The position numbers were made by a program, and so were the translations under genes. A stretch of DNA of 64,000 nucleotides, taken from Termitomyces sp. T153 (lineage: Eukaryota; Basidiomycota; Agaricomycetes; Agaricales; Lyophyllaceae). Below, piece after piece: positions 51,512 through 63,474 of this stretch. How positions within the stretch are numbered: the stretch's first letter is position 1; each line of letters opens with the position of its first letter. The stretch covers positions 372,001 to 436,000 of the forward strand of contig JACKQL020000011.1 of the NCBI GenBank assembly GCA_018296165.2. The letters are read 5' to 3'. The notes under the pieces were generated by a model. The model ran no database searches. It was not told the origin of the DNA and saw nothing but the letters and a program-made list of their open reading frames with translations.

Positions 51512-52810
51512 CCCTCCAGCACCTCCCCCTGATGCTTCAAGCCCCCAGGACAATGCCTGGAGTTGTTTGCTGTCCCTGGAAACACAGGTTCAACTTATCC
51601 AAGCCTCCCTTACTTCCAACATGGCTGAACTCACTGGACTCCATCAAACTACTGAAGCAGTGTTCCTTTCTCTCCAAGCCCTTCTGGAACATCTCCCTCT
51701 TGCTCCTACCACACCTTCCATGCTCCTGGCAGATGCAGAACAGTTTGTGTCTGCACCTAGCTCAGGCTTTCTGGCTCCAGCTGCTGTAGAACAGTTTGCA
51801 TCTGCATCTGGCTTAGGAATTTCAGCTTCTCATCCCAAACTCCCTTGTTCTGCACTCCCTGATGTATATAATGGAGATCATAAGGCTGGAGAACATTTCC
51901 TCCAGTCCTGTATCACCTATATTCAGCTGAGTGGTGAAGCCTTTATCTCAGATGCCTTGAAAATTGCCTGAGTCTTCTCCTACATGAAGGCCAGTCGAGC
52001 CTCAACCTATGCCCTGCATATCTTCTGATGCCCAGGAGGAGTAGAGAGTTTCTCTAGCTGGACAGAGTTTGAGGAGGAGTTCCAAGCAGAGTTCTTCCCC
52101 CTTGCCCCTGTCAAAACTGCAGTGCTTTCCCTTCAAGACCAAACTTAGTATGGTCAAGGAAAGCAGTCACTTGATGAGTACATTGACTCTTTTTGTGCCT
52201 TAGTTGAACAGGCTAGATATCCAGATGGTCTACAACTCTGCCTAACCTTCTGTGATGGACTCCATCCCTCTTTCAGGAATCACATTGACAGCATGGTGGA
52301 AGAGCACCCAGATGATGAGCATGTCAATATCTGGTACAAGGTAGCACATGAGCAGTGGCAGCTCATGGAACTGCAATGTGAGTTGCAGTAGATGCAACCC
52401 TCAACCTTCTCTTTCTCTCATGGAGGGTTCACTCCCTGAGTTCCCTCATCCATACCTGGATTAGCATCCCCACAAGTGGGTGCAGTTCCTCTCTTCATGC
52501 CTCATGCTGCCCCCTGCACTCCCTACCCCAAGGAGTCCCAATGGATGTTAATGCTTCCCAACAGTGGTCCTCTACTCCTTTGCTGTGTCAACACTGTGGG
52601 AAGGCAGGCTATTCTGCCTGCTACTGTCCTCAAGGGCAAGGGCTAAAATTCCACTACTTGTCAGCATTGGAGCAAAAAGAGCTGCTCATCCAACTCCTTG
52701 CAGCCCAGGATGCTATAGGAACCCCCTCTCCAGATGCACCTATAGCTGTCCATTCTGATGAAGTGGCCAATGTATTGGAGGAGGTTCTTACAGAGTCTGA
52801 GGATTTTTAA
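51512..52810 (+). pseudogene. Element B gag, decayed
   Basis: Continues element B after the nested insertion. The first clear frame starts near 51567 (QLIQASLTSNMAELTGLHQT). A gag-domain stretch follows (LPDVYNGDHKAGEHFLQSCI), broken by stops at about 51969 and 52026. The zinc knuckle near 52580 reads CQHCGKAGYSACYC: the histidine of C-x2-C-x4-H-x4-C is tyrosine, as expected from CAT to TAT. The frame ends at 52810. The first codons of gag lie on the far side of element A, near 39550. Confidence 0.75.
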
Positions 52811-53039
52811 AAGGGCAATAAATGACTAGTATGCCTCTGTTGCTTAGTACTAATTGTTTTGCCCCCCTGTCCATAGAATCAAATATATCTGTTGCCATTG
52901 TTGATACTATGCCTGAAACAATGAGCCCCTCCTTAGATGTACAAACTCCCCCTCTGGCTAAAGTCTCAGCTGGAAACACACTCCCCAGCCCACACCTTTG
53001 GATCCCTGCATAGGAGCACCACCTCCCTTATCATTATGT

Positions 53040-56000
53040 TGTTGCTTCCACCCCTTCTACCAACTTCCTGAAGCTACAGGTGGAAATTGAGACAACAGAC
53101 ACCCAGCAGATCTGAAGTGTGGTTGCTCTCCTTGACAGTAGTGCAACAGGCCTTTTCTTTGACACCGACTACATGCAACAACACTGTCTAACCACTTGCC
53201 CCCTTTCTTGTCCTATTCCTGTATACAATGTTGATGGCATGCTCAATGAAGCTGGCTCTATTCACTTTGTAGTGGACCTGGTCCTCCACTACCAAGACCA
53301 CTCAGAGTGAGCTGCTTTTGCTGTCACTAGTTTGGGAAAGCAAGACATGATCTTGGGATTCACTTGGCTATGTAAACACAATCCAGAGATTGACTGGACT
53401 AAGGGTGAGGTGAAGATGAGTCATTGCCCACATTGCTGCATTACCTGTGCAGAAGAAGCCCATAAAGAGCAGAGAGCCAAAGTTCATGAGTATGCTGCTG
53501 TGCATGCCTGTTGTGCTAGGCATCTCCCTTATGCTGATCTTGACCTCCTGAGTCCCCCCCCCTCTGGCATTCCCTCATAGAGAGGTCCTCTATGAGGATG
53601 TCTGAGGTGTTGGGTGTGAATCTTCAGAGGAAGAGGAAAGTGAAGGTGAATGGACCTGTACTCCAGATGCAGAGTCCCCAGATGAGACCATAGAGATGGG
53701 TGATTGGATCTATACTACAACCCTCTGCCCTCCTCCTACAGTAGCAGAGATTCAGGCCAGTCAGACAACTTCCCAGTGTCTGGCTGAGGCATTTGCAGCA
53801 AATTCACAGCCCAAGCCTTTTTATAGCACTGTTCCCAATCACCTCCATGACTTGGAGGATGTATTCTCCAAGGCCTCCTTTGAATCACTTCCAGAGTGCA
53901 AGCAGTGGGATCATGCAATTGAGCTGATACTAGATGTAGAGCCCTCCAGTTGCAAGGTCTATCCACTTGCAATCTGTGAGCAGGATGAGCTGGATGCTTT
54001 CCTGCAGGAGAATCTTAGCTCAGGACAAATACAACCCTCCAAGTCTCCAATGGCATCTCCAGTCTTCTTTATTAAGAAGAAGGATGGGTCTCTTTGTCTG
54101 GTTCAGGATTATCATGTCCTAAATGCAATGACAGTGAAGAACCACTATCCCTTGCCACTCATCTCAGAACTTGTCAACAACCTTTGAGGTGCACACTACT
54201 TCACAAAGTTGGACATCCACTGGGGCTACAACAATGTATGCATCAAAGAAGAGGATGAGTAGAAGGCAGCATTCTGAACTAATTGCAGACTCTTTGAACC
54301 TCTAGTAATGTTCTTTGGTCTCACCAATAGCCCAGCCACCTTCCAGACTATGATGAATGACATTTTCCATGATCTGATTGCAGAAGGTGTTGTCTGTGTA
54401 TATCTTGACAATATCCTCATCTACACAAGAACTTGGGAGGAGCATTGCCAGGTCATATGCATGGTCTTGGAACACCTCCACTAACACCAGCTCTATTTAA
54501 AGCCTGAGAAGTGCGAATTTGAACAGCTTAAAGTGGAGTACCTGAGTTTGACCATTTTGCATGGAATAGCTGAGATGGATCCTATTAAAGTGGCAGGGGT
54601 AGCAGAGTGGCCCAAGCCAAGGAACAAGAAGGAAATTCAGGCCTTTCTTGGGTTTGTCAATTTCTATTGGAGGTTCATACAGGATTTCTCTCACTATGCA
54701 CAACCCCTCTTTGACCTCACAGTTAAGGATACTGCATGGCAGTGGGAGCCCCCACAGCAAGCTGCCTTTGACACCCTCAAGCAATCTGTAACCTCAAAGC
54801 CAGTCCTCCTATTCTCCAATGATGACTCTCCATTCTATGTGGAAGCAAATAGCTCAGACTTTGCTACAGGGGCAGTCCTCTCCCAGCAGTCAAAAGAGGA
54901 TGGCAAATTGCATCCAGTAGCCTTCTACTCCAAGAGCCTTAATGTGGTGGAACAGAACTATAAGATCCATGACAAGGAGATGCTAGCAATTATTTAGTCC
55001 TTTGATGAATGGCAGCATTTCCTTGAGGGTGCACAGCATAAGTTTGAAGTCTGGACAGACCACAAGAACCTGGAGTACTTCCATTCTGCTAAGAAACTCA
55101 ATAGATGTCAAGCTTGGTGATCTCTGTATCTGGCCAACTTTGACTTCTCACTGCACTACAAACCAGGACAGAGCATGGGCAAACCAGATGCACTGTCCAG
55201 GCAGGCTGACTATGGCACAGGAGCAGGAGATAATGATAACATTGTTCTCCTCAAGCCAGAGCTCTTTGCCATCTATGTGCTAGAAGGAATTGTAGCTCAG
55301 GGAGATGAGGCAAACATCCTTAGGGACATCTGACAAGGGAACTGGGAGGGTGCACAGGAGGATGCAGTTGCCCAGGCTGCATAGGCCCTACAAGCTTGAC
55401 AGGCAAGTGGAGTCAAGTCAGTGCATGTAGATGAGTGGGGTCTTCAGGATGGGCTTTTGATCTTCAGAGAACACATTTATGTGCTTAACATTTCAGAACT
55501 TTGCTGGTGCATTGTAGAAAAACATCATGACTCTTGAGTAGCTGGACATTTTGGAAGGTGGAAGACACTAGAGCTGGTATCCTGGAACTATTGGTGGCCA
55601 CAGATCTCCTAATATGTAGGCACCTACACTAGCACCTGCAACCTCTGTCTCCACACCAAACCTTGCCACCAAGCACCCATGGGCCAGCTCCACCCACTTC
55701 CTATTCCAGCTGCTTGCTGGAGTATTGCATCAGTGAATTTCATTGTGGAACTCCTAGGTGCTCATGGGTACAATGCTGTGATAGTAGTGGTGGACCTCTA
55801 CAACAAATGGGCTCACTTCATGCCTACCCACACCACATGCTCTGCCTTGGGAGCAGCCAGCCTATACTAGAAGAATGTCTGGAAACTCCATGGTCTGTCA
55901 GATGGGTATGTCTCAAACCAGGGCCCCCAGTTTGTGGAAGAATTCACTTGAGAACTGTATCACCTGCTAGGTGTGAAGCTCCATACCACCATGGCCTATT

Positions 56001-56850
56001 ACTCTCAGTCAGATGGGCAGACAGAAAATGTTAACCAGGAACTAGAACAGTATCTCCACCTGTTTTGTAATGAGAGGCAGGATGACTGGGATGAGCTGCT
56101 GCCAGATGCAGAATTTCAATACAACAACCATGTTCACTCTTCCATGCAGATGACTCCATTCTTCCTGGACACTGGCAGGCACCCTTGCATGGGATTTGAA
56201 CCTTGGGCACTCCTCTCAGAGAATGACTCTGTCAATGAGTTTGTAGATCAGATAAGGAGGGCACAGGAGGAGGCAAAAGCTGCATTGGTGAAGGCCAAGG
56301 AAGACATGGCATGGTACTATGATCACAGATGGACACCTGCCCCAGTTTATAAGCCTGGGGACCATGTGTACTTGGATAGCTCAGACATTAAGACAACAAG
56401 GCCATCCCTGAAGCTGTCACATCATCATCTTGGCCCCTTCACAGTGGAGAAGAAGGTAGGGCCTTTAGCATACAAACTTAAACTCCTAGCAGGCCTCTGC
56501 CAACTGCATCCAGTCTTCAATGTGATCAAGTTATTTCCAGCTCCAGAGGATCCAATCCTAGGCTGTTGCCCTAAGCCACCCCACCACCAGTCCTGGTCAA
56601 TGATGAGGAGGAGTATGAGGTGGAGGAAATCTTGGACAGCAGGGTATTCCAAGGGAAGTTGCAGTTCAAAGTAAAATGGAAGGGATATGGCATTGAGGAC
56701 ATCTCTTAAGAACTACAGGCTGATGTTCATGCATCAGGCTTGGTCCAGGACTTCTACCATAGGCATCCCAATGCCCCAAAAGCTATTTGAGGCATCTACC
56801 CTATTTCACCAGCTGACCAGGCAATTCATGACTTCTTCTACCCAGTGCAT
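53040..56850 (+). pseudogene. Element B pol, decayed (single protease, RT, RNase H, integrase, chromodomain)
   Basis: Protease: VALLDSSATGLFFDTDY with MILGFTWL (about 53119-53370), one copy only; the usual DSG is DSS. Reverse transcriptase about 53990-54560: ASPVFFIKKKDGSLCLVQDY, FFGLTNSPATFQTMMNDIF, and the active-site box VYLDNILIYT. RNase H: YVEANSSDFATGAVLSQQSK and VEQNYKIHDKEMLAII, then [17 protein letters not shown]. Integrase: zinc part near 55600, then VNFIVELLGAHGYNAVIVVV, GPQFVEEF, SQSDGQTENVNQELEQYLHL. Chromodomain remnant near 56600-56780 ([12 protein letters not shown]) ends ISPADQAIHDFFYPVH. More than ten stops, many at tryptophan or arginine positions. Confidence 0.85.
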
Positions 56851-56878
56851 TGAGGTGCCACATCCTAGAGGGGGGTGA

Positions 56879-57303
56879 TGTCAGGGGATGTCCCACCTGT
56901 TTCCCCTTCTCCTTCTCCAGTTCTTGTCAGATTTGCTCCACTATAGTTTTCCTTGATTCTCCTTCCTTTTCCCTATCTATTGGTCCTAGTTTCAGCCCTC
57001 AGGCTGCACCAATTCTCTGTCCATAATTCAGACAAGTGTGGCCTCTTTGACACTGCCACCAACTTATATAACTGCTGACCAATTGCTGACACATCACTTT
57101 TGTCTTTTTTCTCTGTCATACTGTACAGTTGTTTCTCATGCTTATGAAGCCTCTGAAGCATCACACCTGGCCTAGAGAATCCCCAGACTTGTTCTCTTTG
57201 GATTTCCCTTTGCCAAGTGAGTAGTTATCTCAGTAGACACTGTACAGTACTGAATAAACTTTGGATTTCCCTTTGCCAGCTGTGTGCAGAGGTCACCCTT
57301 ATA
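56879..57303 (+). repeat. 3' LTR of element B
   Basis: Begins TGTCAGGGGATGTCCCACC right after a purine tract and ends near GTCACCCTTATA (about 425 bp). It contains GACTTGTTCTCTTTGGATTT and a TTATATAA motif near 57064. It matches the fragment at 31852 (5' part) and 39127-39431 (3' part). Confidence 0.75.
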
Positions 57304-58060
57304 CTTGTCTGCTTTTGGTATAATCAAGAAGGATGATGTTTAAAAGCACTCAATGACCTCCTCCAGATGTCTCCTCAAGAATGGGCCAATGTAATGGCCC
57401 TTCCAGATCTCCTTGCCCACAATAGCATGGAACTCATCTCAAACTCTGTGGTCAATGTTGTGTTTGGTGGAGTCTGCATACTCTGTATTGGGAAACCAAA
57501 AATGAATCCCCTTTGCAGAACCTCCAGTATCACTCTGCAGCACCAATGCACAAGAGTGCTCTCAAGCAAAGAGGGCATGAAGCAGGATCACCCATACTAC
57601 TTGGAGACATGGGAGAGGTATCTCTGAGAAGCAGGTCTCCTACACAAATACACATCCCAAGTATATGTCTTTGTTGTCATGGGTCCTAGAGGTGCATCCT
57701 TTTTGCCAGTCCAGGTGGACCACACTGCCATCTTGCATGGTGAGAGTTTTGTCAAGTCTCATTGCTACAGACTGATAGTCCCAAGTGTGCATCTTGTCAA
57801 AAGAGAAATGTTGTGGAGGTGATGCCTAAAGCATACAGTGCAGACAGCAAGCTTTTTCCCTATGTGCCTCTGTGAACCCCTCTCTCTGGATGCCTGGTGC
57901 CCATCCCACAATCCATTTTGGCTGCCCTTCTCAGCCTCTCTCTCTGGCTCCTCAATGTTGTGGCAACCAAGAGCACTGGTGGCTCTGAATCTGCACCTTC
58001 TGGACTTGAATCTCTTGTGTCCACATCCCTCACATTCCTTCTGCATGGTGGCTCAGTCTG
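57304..58060. repeat. CpG-poor remnant after element B
   Basis: CpG is depleted up to about 58070, so this belongs to the transposon block. On the minus strand, 57578-57375 translates to a stretch with VILEVLQRGFIFGFPIQSMQ, faintly like the GFRIGF block of DIRS-type or recombinase-linked elements, but I cannot confirm it. The plus-strand frame 57838-58242 is not supported as a gene. Confidence 0.4.
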
Positions 58061-58219
58061 CCACCTGTGTTCGGAACTGTTCACCGCCATATTGGTTTAT
58101 CAGTGTCTTATCACATAGAAGTGTTCGATTCAATGTGTTGCCATCAATCCATGTGAGGAGTCATTTCATATGTGCAGTGAGGGGAGAGAGTAAATGCACA
58201 ATAAGGGAGAGGTTACATA

Positions 58220-59697
58220 TCATAAAATCTCCTTCAAATTGACCTTGCCAGTTCCTCGGTCAAGAGGTTTACGCTGGGTAGGAGCAGGCTTCCATCCAAT
58301 CTAATTGGCGTCGAGTCTAGTGAGTGGGAGTATCACACAGGAGTACTTCAAACTGACCATATAGATGACCTGGAAAGTCGCCGGAATGGTACCATCTTCA
58401 TTTCCATGAAGCTCTGACGAGGCGTTGGAGTGTTATGAAGCCACAAAACCGGAACATGGTGTTCATACCTTTGTAAATCGCAGATGCAGCCGCAATGGTA
58501 TCTCTTTTGATCATATTGCGTCTATCAGGGAGAGAGAGGGAAAATAAGGCTTTGAATCCACCATGAGAATATAACAAACCGGCCAATGACGGCATTACCC
58601 TCGCCCATGTCGGACAAGTCTTCGAGTAATTCCCACATAGTGGGATAGGCGACTTTGACCTCGTCAATATCGACAGTTAATAGCGTGAACCCCGCTCGTC
58701 CAAGAAGGTTGGATATGTCCCTGGTGTCTAAATTTGATCAGACCTCATCCCAAGGCTGCACTACATGGTTGAGTTTACCAGTCATTGGAGAGACGTGCGG
58801 TGAAATACCACCTTCTCGTTCTACCTCTGCCAATTGAAGGGCCGTCCTAGAGGAATAAGGAAGCATGTCCTGGCGTGTCACCAAGACGCTTACCTTAGTT
58901 CATATAAGGTTTCTCCTCCAAACATGGCTCCAAGAAACAAGCCATCAGGTTTAAGGGTTTCTTTGATTTGTACCAACACCCCTTACGACGCGAAATGTGA
59001 GTGCATGACAGAAAAGATACGATACCAACGATACGAACCAGGAAGGTCATTAACCCAATGAAGACTTAGGCATGACACGATTGCTTCTTGTGAGTTCGGT
59101 CCAGCAACTTGAAGCAAGTCTTCCTCCTCCGCGTGTATTCTTTCAATTTCAACTATTCTAACTTGTATCAGAACCAATAGTTTGCAAGAGTGCACCAACC
59201 TTCGAATTCCGAGTCTGGATCTCGGTGCAACATCTTCGCTAGGAAAATGGCTCACGAATCGTTGATTGGGCATTGAAGATCACACGTACCGGAAGCGTCA
59301 ACCATGACGCATTTTTTTGTTTTGTTTGACTCCAGCAGTTTGGAGAAATGACCGGGGCCAGAGCCTAAGTCAAGAATTGCACTGAACTTTCGCTTGATAT
59401 CCTACAATTCAATACATTATAGGGAATAACGCGCGCAGCTTGAGAATTAGAACATACGAGAAAGCGATCCATCATCCTGTCTGCAACCTCTTCACGAACG
59501 TAATCAACTATTCTGCTTCTCTCACCTCCGTCACGCATCGCGGCCTGGTCTTTTTGAACCTTTTTCACATTACGGTCAAAAACTTGGTATGGACCAACGG
59601 TACCCGTCCGAGGCGGCGGACTGGACGAAATGGCCGCTAAACTGCGACAGTAAGCTACTCGTCGAGCATTTGGATAAGCGAGGCGAGCAAGAGACAT
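58220..59697 (-). CDS. NDUFAF5: NDUFAF5 homologue, mitochondrial complex I assembly methyltransferase-fold protein
   Basis: In animals NDUFAF5 hydroxylates an arginine of complex I subunit NDUFS7 during assembly. Ten exons on the minus strand: 59697-59458, 59401-59290, 59238-59200, 59152-59039, 58981-58894, 58846-58779, 58727-58580, 58521-58469, 58413-58358, 58300-58220; all phases agree and give 332 aa (human 345). The N-terminus [20 protein letters not shown] is basic and hydroxylated, fitting a mitochondrial targeting peptide. The next block is [15 protein letters not shown]. The SAM-binding motif is [16 protein letters not shown], then [40 protein letters not shown], and the C-terminal [20 protein letters not shown], a strong family signature. 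The fourth intron uses a GTTCGT donor. The 39-nt third exon is the smallest. Confidence 0.93.
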
Positions 59698-59820
59698 TTC
59701 AGGTAAAATTCTCACGATGATGTCCTTTGAACAATTTGACCAAACGCTTTTGACCCGAGAGCCACACACGACGACCAGGTCTTACCTGACTGCGACCAAG
59801 CCTTTCTCTTTCCTTAGAAG
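59698..59820. promoter_or_regulatory. Probable bidirectional promoter (NDUFAF5/C2H2 gene)
   Basis: Only 123 bp separate the divergent ATGs. No TATA box is obvious. Shared control is inferred from spacing alone. Confidence 0.45.
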
Positions 59821-62800
59821 ATGTCTCAGGGGATGCCGGATGACTCTGACCTCGTCAATTTCCGTATTGTGAGCGAGGAGGAATACCAAGCCAACCTCAA
59901 GCGTGCTGAGGAGGCACAAGCCCAATTAGACCACTTCAAGGCGATGAATGAAGCAGCCAAAAACGCCTTTGAAAAACAGCAAGAGCTTTTACGGAAGATT
60001 CAGGAGGGAAAGGAGGCGGAGTACGCGTTTTATTCCTTTAAAATGGCCATAGCTGATCAGACCTTCAGGCGTCAACTGCAGTCTCTTACGGGTACCTCAG
60101 GATCAGGGTAAGAAAATTTCTACTCTGTTCAGTCTCGTGCTTATTCTTGTCATAGACCACTCGCTTTGGTTGGCCCTTCAGGACAAGCAAACCCTCCTGT
60201 CACGCGTTGGTGGTATCCAACAAATGCCTACGAACAGCATGTAAGTCTATCTCGTTATCATAAGGATGTAGATGGATATTGATTTACATTGAATAGGCTT
60301 ACGGAACGAGTCATCACACAACCCAAACGGCAAACCAAGCCTCGGCGAGCTCGCATAGTCATCAGTATGGAGACAATCCGATATTTATTCAGTATTCGCC
60401 TGCACAACAACCACAGACATCACAACCAATCCACGCGCAGACCCATGTCCAACCCCAGCAAATTCCCGCTTCACGAGCTTCGACGACTCGCCCTTCCATA
60501 AGGCAGCAAGCCCCGGTGCAACAAGGTCGGCAAGCCTTAGCAATGCAGCCAGTAGTGTCTGCTTCCCAGTCACATCAAGTCCAAGCAGTTTCTCAGTCTC
60601 CGTCGGTTGTATCACCCAATATGTTTATACAACACGGTGATACGAATCGTTTGCATGCCCAGTCTGGCTTAGGGTCCGCGATCCCTAACTTCGTGACTTC
60701 TTCTGGAGTACAACAACATTCAGCCTGTGAATATTGTGTTTCATGGTTCAGTATTTCTTTTCTGAAAATATCTTCCTTAGCGTCGCTATCTACATCCAGT
60801 CTCAATGGGGCGTTGGACACGTCGAAAATGACAAAGGTATTTCGGCCTTCTTTCAACAGTCTCGATGCTCAGCATGGAAATAGGTATCTCAGAATGTGTC
60901 ATCTACCGCAGTTCCGCTTCCGAAAGCACCAACCAGGCAAGAGGAAACTAATCTTGGTGCTACTGCAGCGAAACTACAGGCACACCTCATCAACAAGATC
61001 CCCTCTCAATCCAATCCGGCTCCCGTGCCAACATCGGCTGGAGGTTCTAGTCAGCAAGTCGACGGTTTAAGAACATCATGGCAACGGTTTAGTCAGGCTA
61101 TTATATCCTGGGCTAGTGCTGCAACTCCACCGTCAGAAATGCCCCTTGTCAATTCGAAGATCAAAGTTGTAAAGGACGCGGGTTCTCAAGTCTTGATCAC
61201 ACTTCCAGGCACGAATGTAACCAGTCCCAAGACCATAACGCTGCAGACACTATTAGCCTCTGTGCGCCCCAGCGGCGATAGAACCTCCACCTCTGATCAA
61301 GACGCTACTATGGGTCCTCTAAACAAGTCTAACGCTCCAGATTTTCGGAACGGTTATCGTCCGTATAGTGTCCCGCAGCATCAGGCCTTGCAGGCCAGTT
61401 CTGGAACATGGAGTACGTCAAGTAATACTCGAGAAAACATAAATACCTCGACTCCTATCCCCCGTCCTTTGACGCCGACAAAGTCACTCGCCACGTTGTC
61501 ATCGTCTGAGCGTACGCCATCACAAGCAGATAAAAAAAGCCTTGCGAAGGACATTTTGCGTGCTCTCAGCTTTCCTTCCCTGAAAAGATCGCAGCCTGAA
61601 GAAGCATCAGTGATGCAGACTCCAGAGCATCCTGCTAAACGACATGCTTCCGGACTTACGCCGCAAACCTCTGAGGGTTTGGATGTCATACCCCAAGTTC
61701 TCATCAAGAGCGTTCAACGTCCTCCGCAAAATGCTGGTACCGACCCATTGCAAGCAACCAGATCTGGCCAGACATTAGCTCCTTCAGCACTCACCGATTT
61801 CGAACCATCCGTGTCAAGCACCACTCCGTCAGAATCTGCATTGTCGCAAACCTCAAACTCTGATGAATTGACAATAGCAGTTGCAACAGCGCCCCAACTA
61901 CATCGTTCCTCTATTCACGCTACACCCATAGTACCTACTCTACAAACGATACCAAAAAATCTACCGTCCAATAATGATGATACGCGTTCGGTCAACAAAG
62001 ATTTGTTCCCTGAGCGACCGAAAACTCCTCTTTTCCTGCCTTCTCCGTCGTCATCACCTGTCGCTGATCTAAGCGACTCTATCCGAAATATTTCGGCGAA
62101 TCTCAATCCTAATGCTCTTCGACACGCACGACAGCCTACTCGATCGTTCTATATTTCTGTTCCACCTGATCCACTCTGGCTACAACAACATAAGGCTCAA
62201 CAATCGAGGAACAAAGGGCGGCAGTCTGCGGATGAGTCAGAAAGAGAGCTGACTAGCGGAGGTATAATGGGTGGTGAAGAGACATCATTGGGCGGAGATC
62301 GGAAGGCTGAGGAAGGTGATGAGGAGGATGAAGGTATGGCTTTGCTATGACCTTTAGTTCCAGCTTCTTGACAGTAACAAATATAAAGACAATGCTATCA
62401 TTGATTTGGACCCTGCAAATGACCTTGCTTCTGGTTCGTGAATTGCTCGCATTCGCTTTCAAATCTTACACCTATTCAGATGAGTTCGAACGGGAGGCAA
62501 TCTTGTTGTCGTGCTCTCGAATAAGGGAACAAAGTTGCAAATGGAACAATTGTAGAGTCATTCTCAGTTCAACCGAGAAGCTCATACGGCACTTAGCTTA
62601 TGCTCATCAGGAGATTTTCGAAGTATGCAAAGAAGACTGTCAGGGTGTTCTATTGTTCTAACATAATGTAAAAGGATATTTCTGTTTGCAGGTGGCAGCA
62701 CTGTGGGCAGCCTGCATTTAACTGGGCAAAGCTTTTTCGACATCTGAAAGGTCATGCACTCGTTCCTTTGCAGTGTGCCTACCAAGGTGATTTAAGCCTA

Positions 62801-63474
62801 CTAATTACTTTGGTCAATTGGTGCTTACTTTCATCAAGATTGTGAAGAGTCATTCCGAACTCCACGCCAACTTGTAAAACACCATCAAGCTGAGCATCGT
62901 AATGATTCACCCAAGCCCTCTGATACACCATTTTCCCCAATACTCAAAACCCCACCCGATGCTTCTCCGCCAGTTCTTCCTTCATATCTTATGGAACCTA
63001 TTCAGCGGCCTTCAATGACAAAGGAACGGCATGGCAACCTAGGACCATGGGTAAGCAGTACTTCAATTTTATTGCTAGTCCACATTTTCATGAAACTAAT
63101 GTTATCAGGTTCTACGACAGATTGCGGGCCCTATCAATCACGAGGTCAAACGGTACAATGCTGCATCGAAACTTCTGCAATCTCCCTCTCTATCTGATAA
63201 AAAAGGCTACCAGCCCTACGACTTCCTCAGTTTCCCATCGACCAATTATTCATCAACACCCTCGCTGCCTTCAAAGATCCGCGGGATGGAGGATCTTATC
63301 TCTGGGGAGGTATCAAACATGGTCCACAATGGTCTGGTCCTTTGGGGTCCACAGGAGGATGTGTCTGAGGATGAGCTATCATTGCCTTCCTCACCATTGT
63401 TACAGCCACATTTCGATGGCGAGGCTACCGCAGAATTGGGCGTTAACGCTGGCCGAATCACGCTGGACAATTAG
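59821..63474 (+). CDS. Three-finger C2H2 zinc finger protein with coiled-coil start, unknown function
   Basis: Exons: 59821-60107, 60156-60240, 60297-60726, 60781-60836, 60884-62333, 62389-62433, 62480-62622, 62675-62786, 62839-63050, 63109-63474 (1,061 aa; total length divisible by three and every phase agrees). The N-terminus is acidic then helical with heptad-like charge (EEYQANLKRAEEAQAQLDHF), probably a coiled coil. A long glutamine/serine/proline-rich disordered middle follows (about 100-780). Near the C-terminus are three C2H2 fingers: CKWNNCRVILSSTEKLIRHL with a final His, CRWQHCGQPAFNWAKLFRHL with a final His, and CAYQDCEESFRTPRQLVKHH. The last block includes INHEVKRYNAASKLLQ. It is likely a nuclear DNA-binding regulator. 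The intron boundaries at 62334-62388 and 62623-62674 were chosen because they restore the finger spacing. One intron (62434-62479) has a GTTCGT donor. Confidence 0.82.

Larger units (their letters stand above)
39127..57303 (+). mobile_element. Element B: decayed Ty3/Gypsy retrotransposon interrupted by element A
   Basis: Left part 39127-39566 holds the LTR remnant and leader; the body resumes at 51512 after the nested element A and continues through gag, protease, reverse transcriptase, RNase H, integrase and a chromodomain to the 3' LTR (56879-57303). CpG is nearly absent and there are more than ten in-frame stops, many readable as CGA to TGA or TGG to TAG. Without element A the element would be about 6.2 kb, a normal Gypsy size. 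Confidence 0.85.

Noticed and set aside
57838..58242. 134-aa plus-strand frame next to NDUFAF5
   Set aside because: It straddles the edge of the CpG-poor block and overlaps the last exon of the minus-strand NDUFAF5 gene; no motif.
60727..60780. Read-through of the C2H2 gene frame across this segment
   Set aside because: The frame is open, but the residues look intron-like; a 54-nt GT-AG intron with correct phase fits better, and the following exon then joins smoothly.
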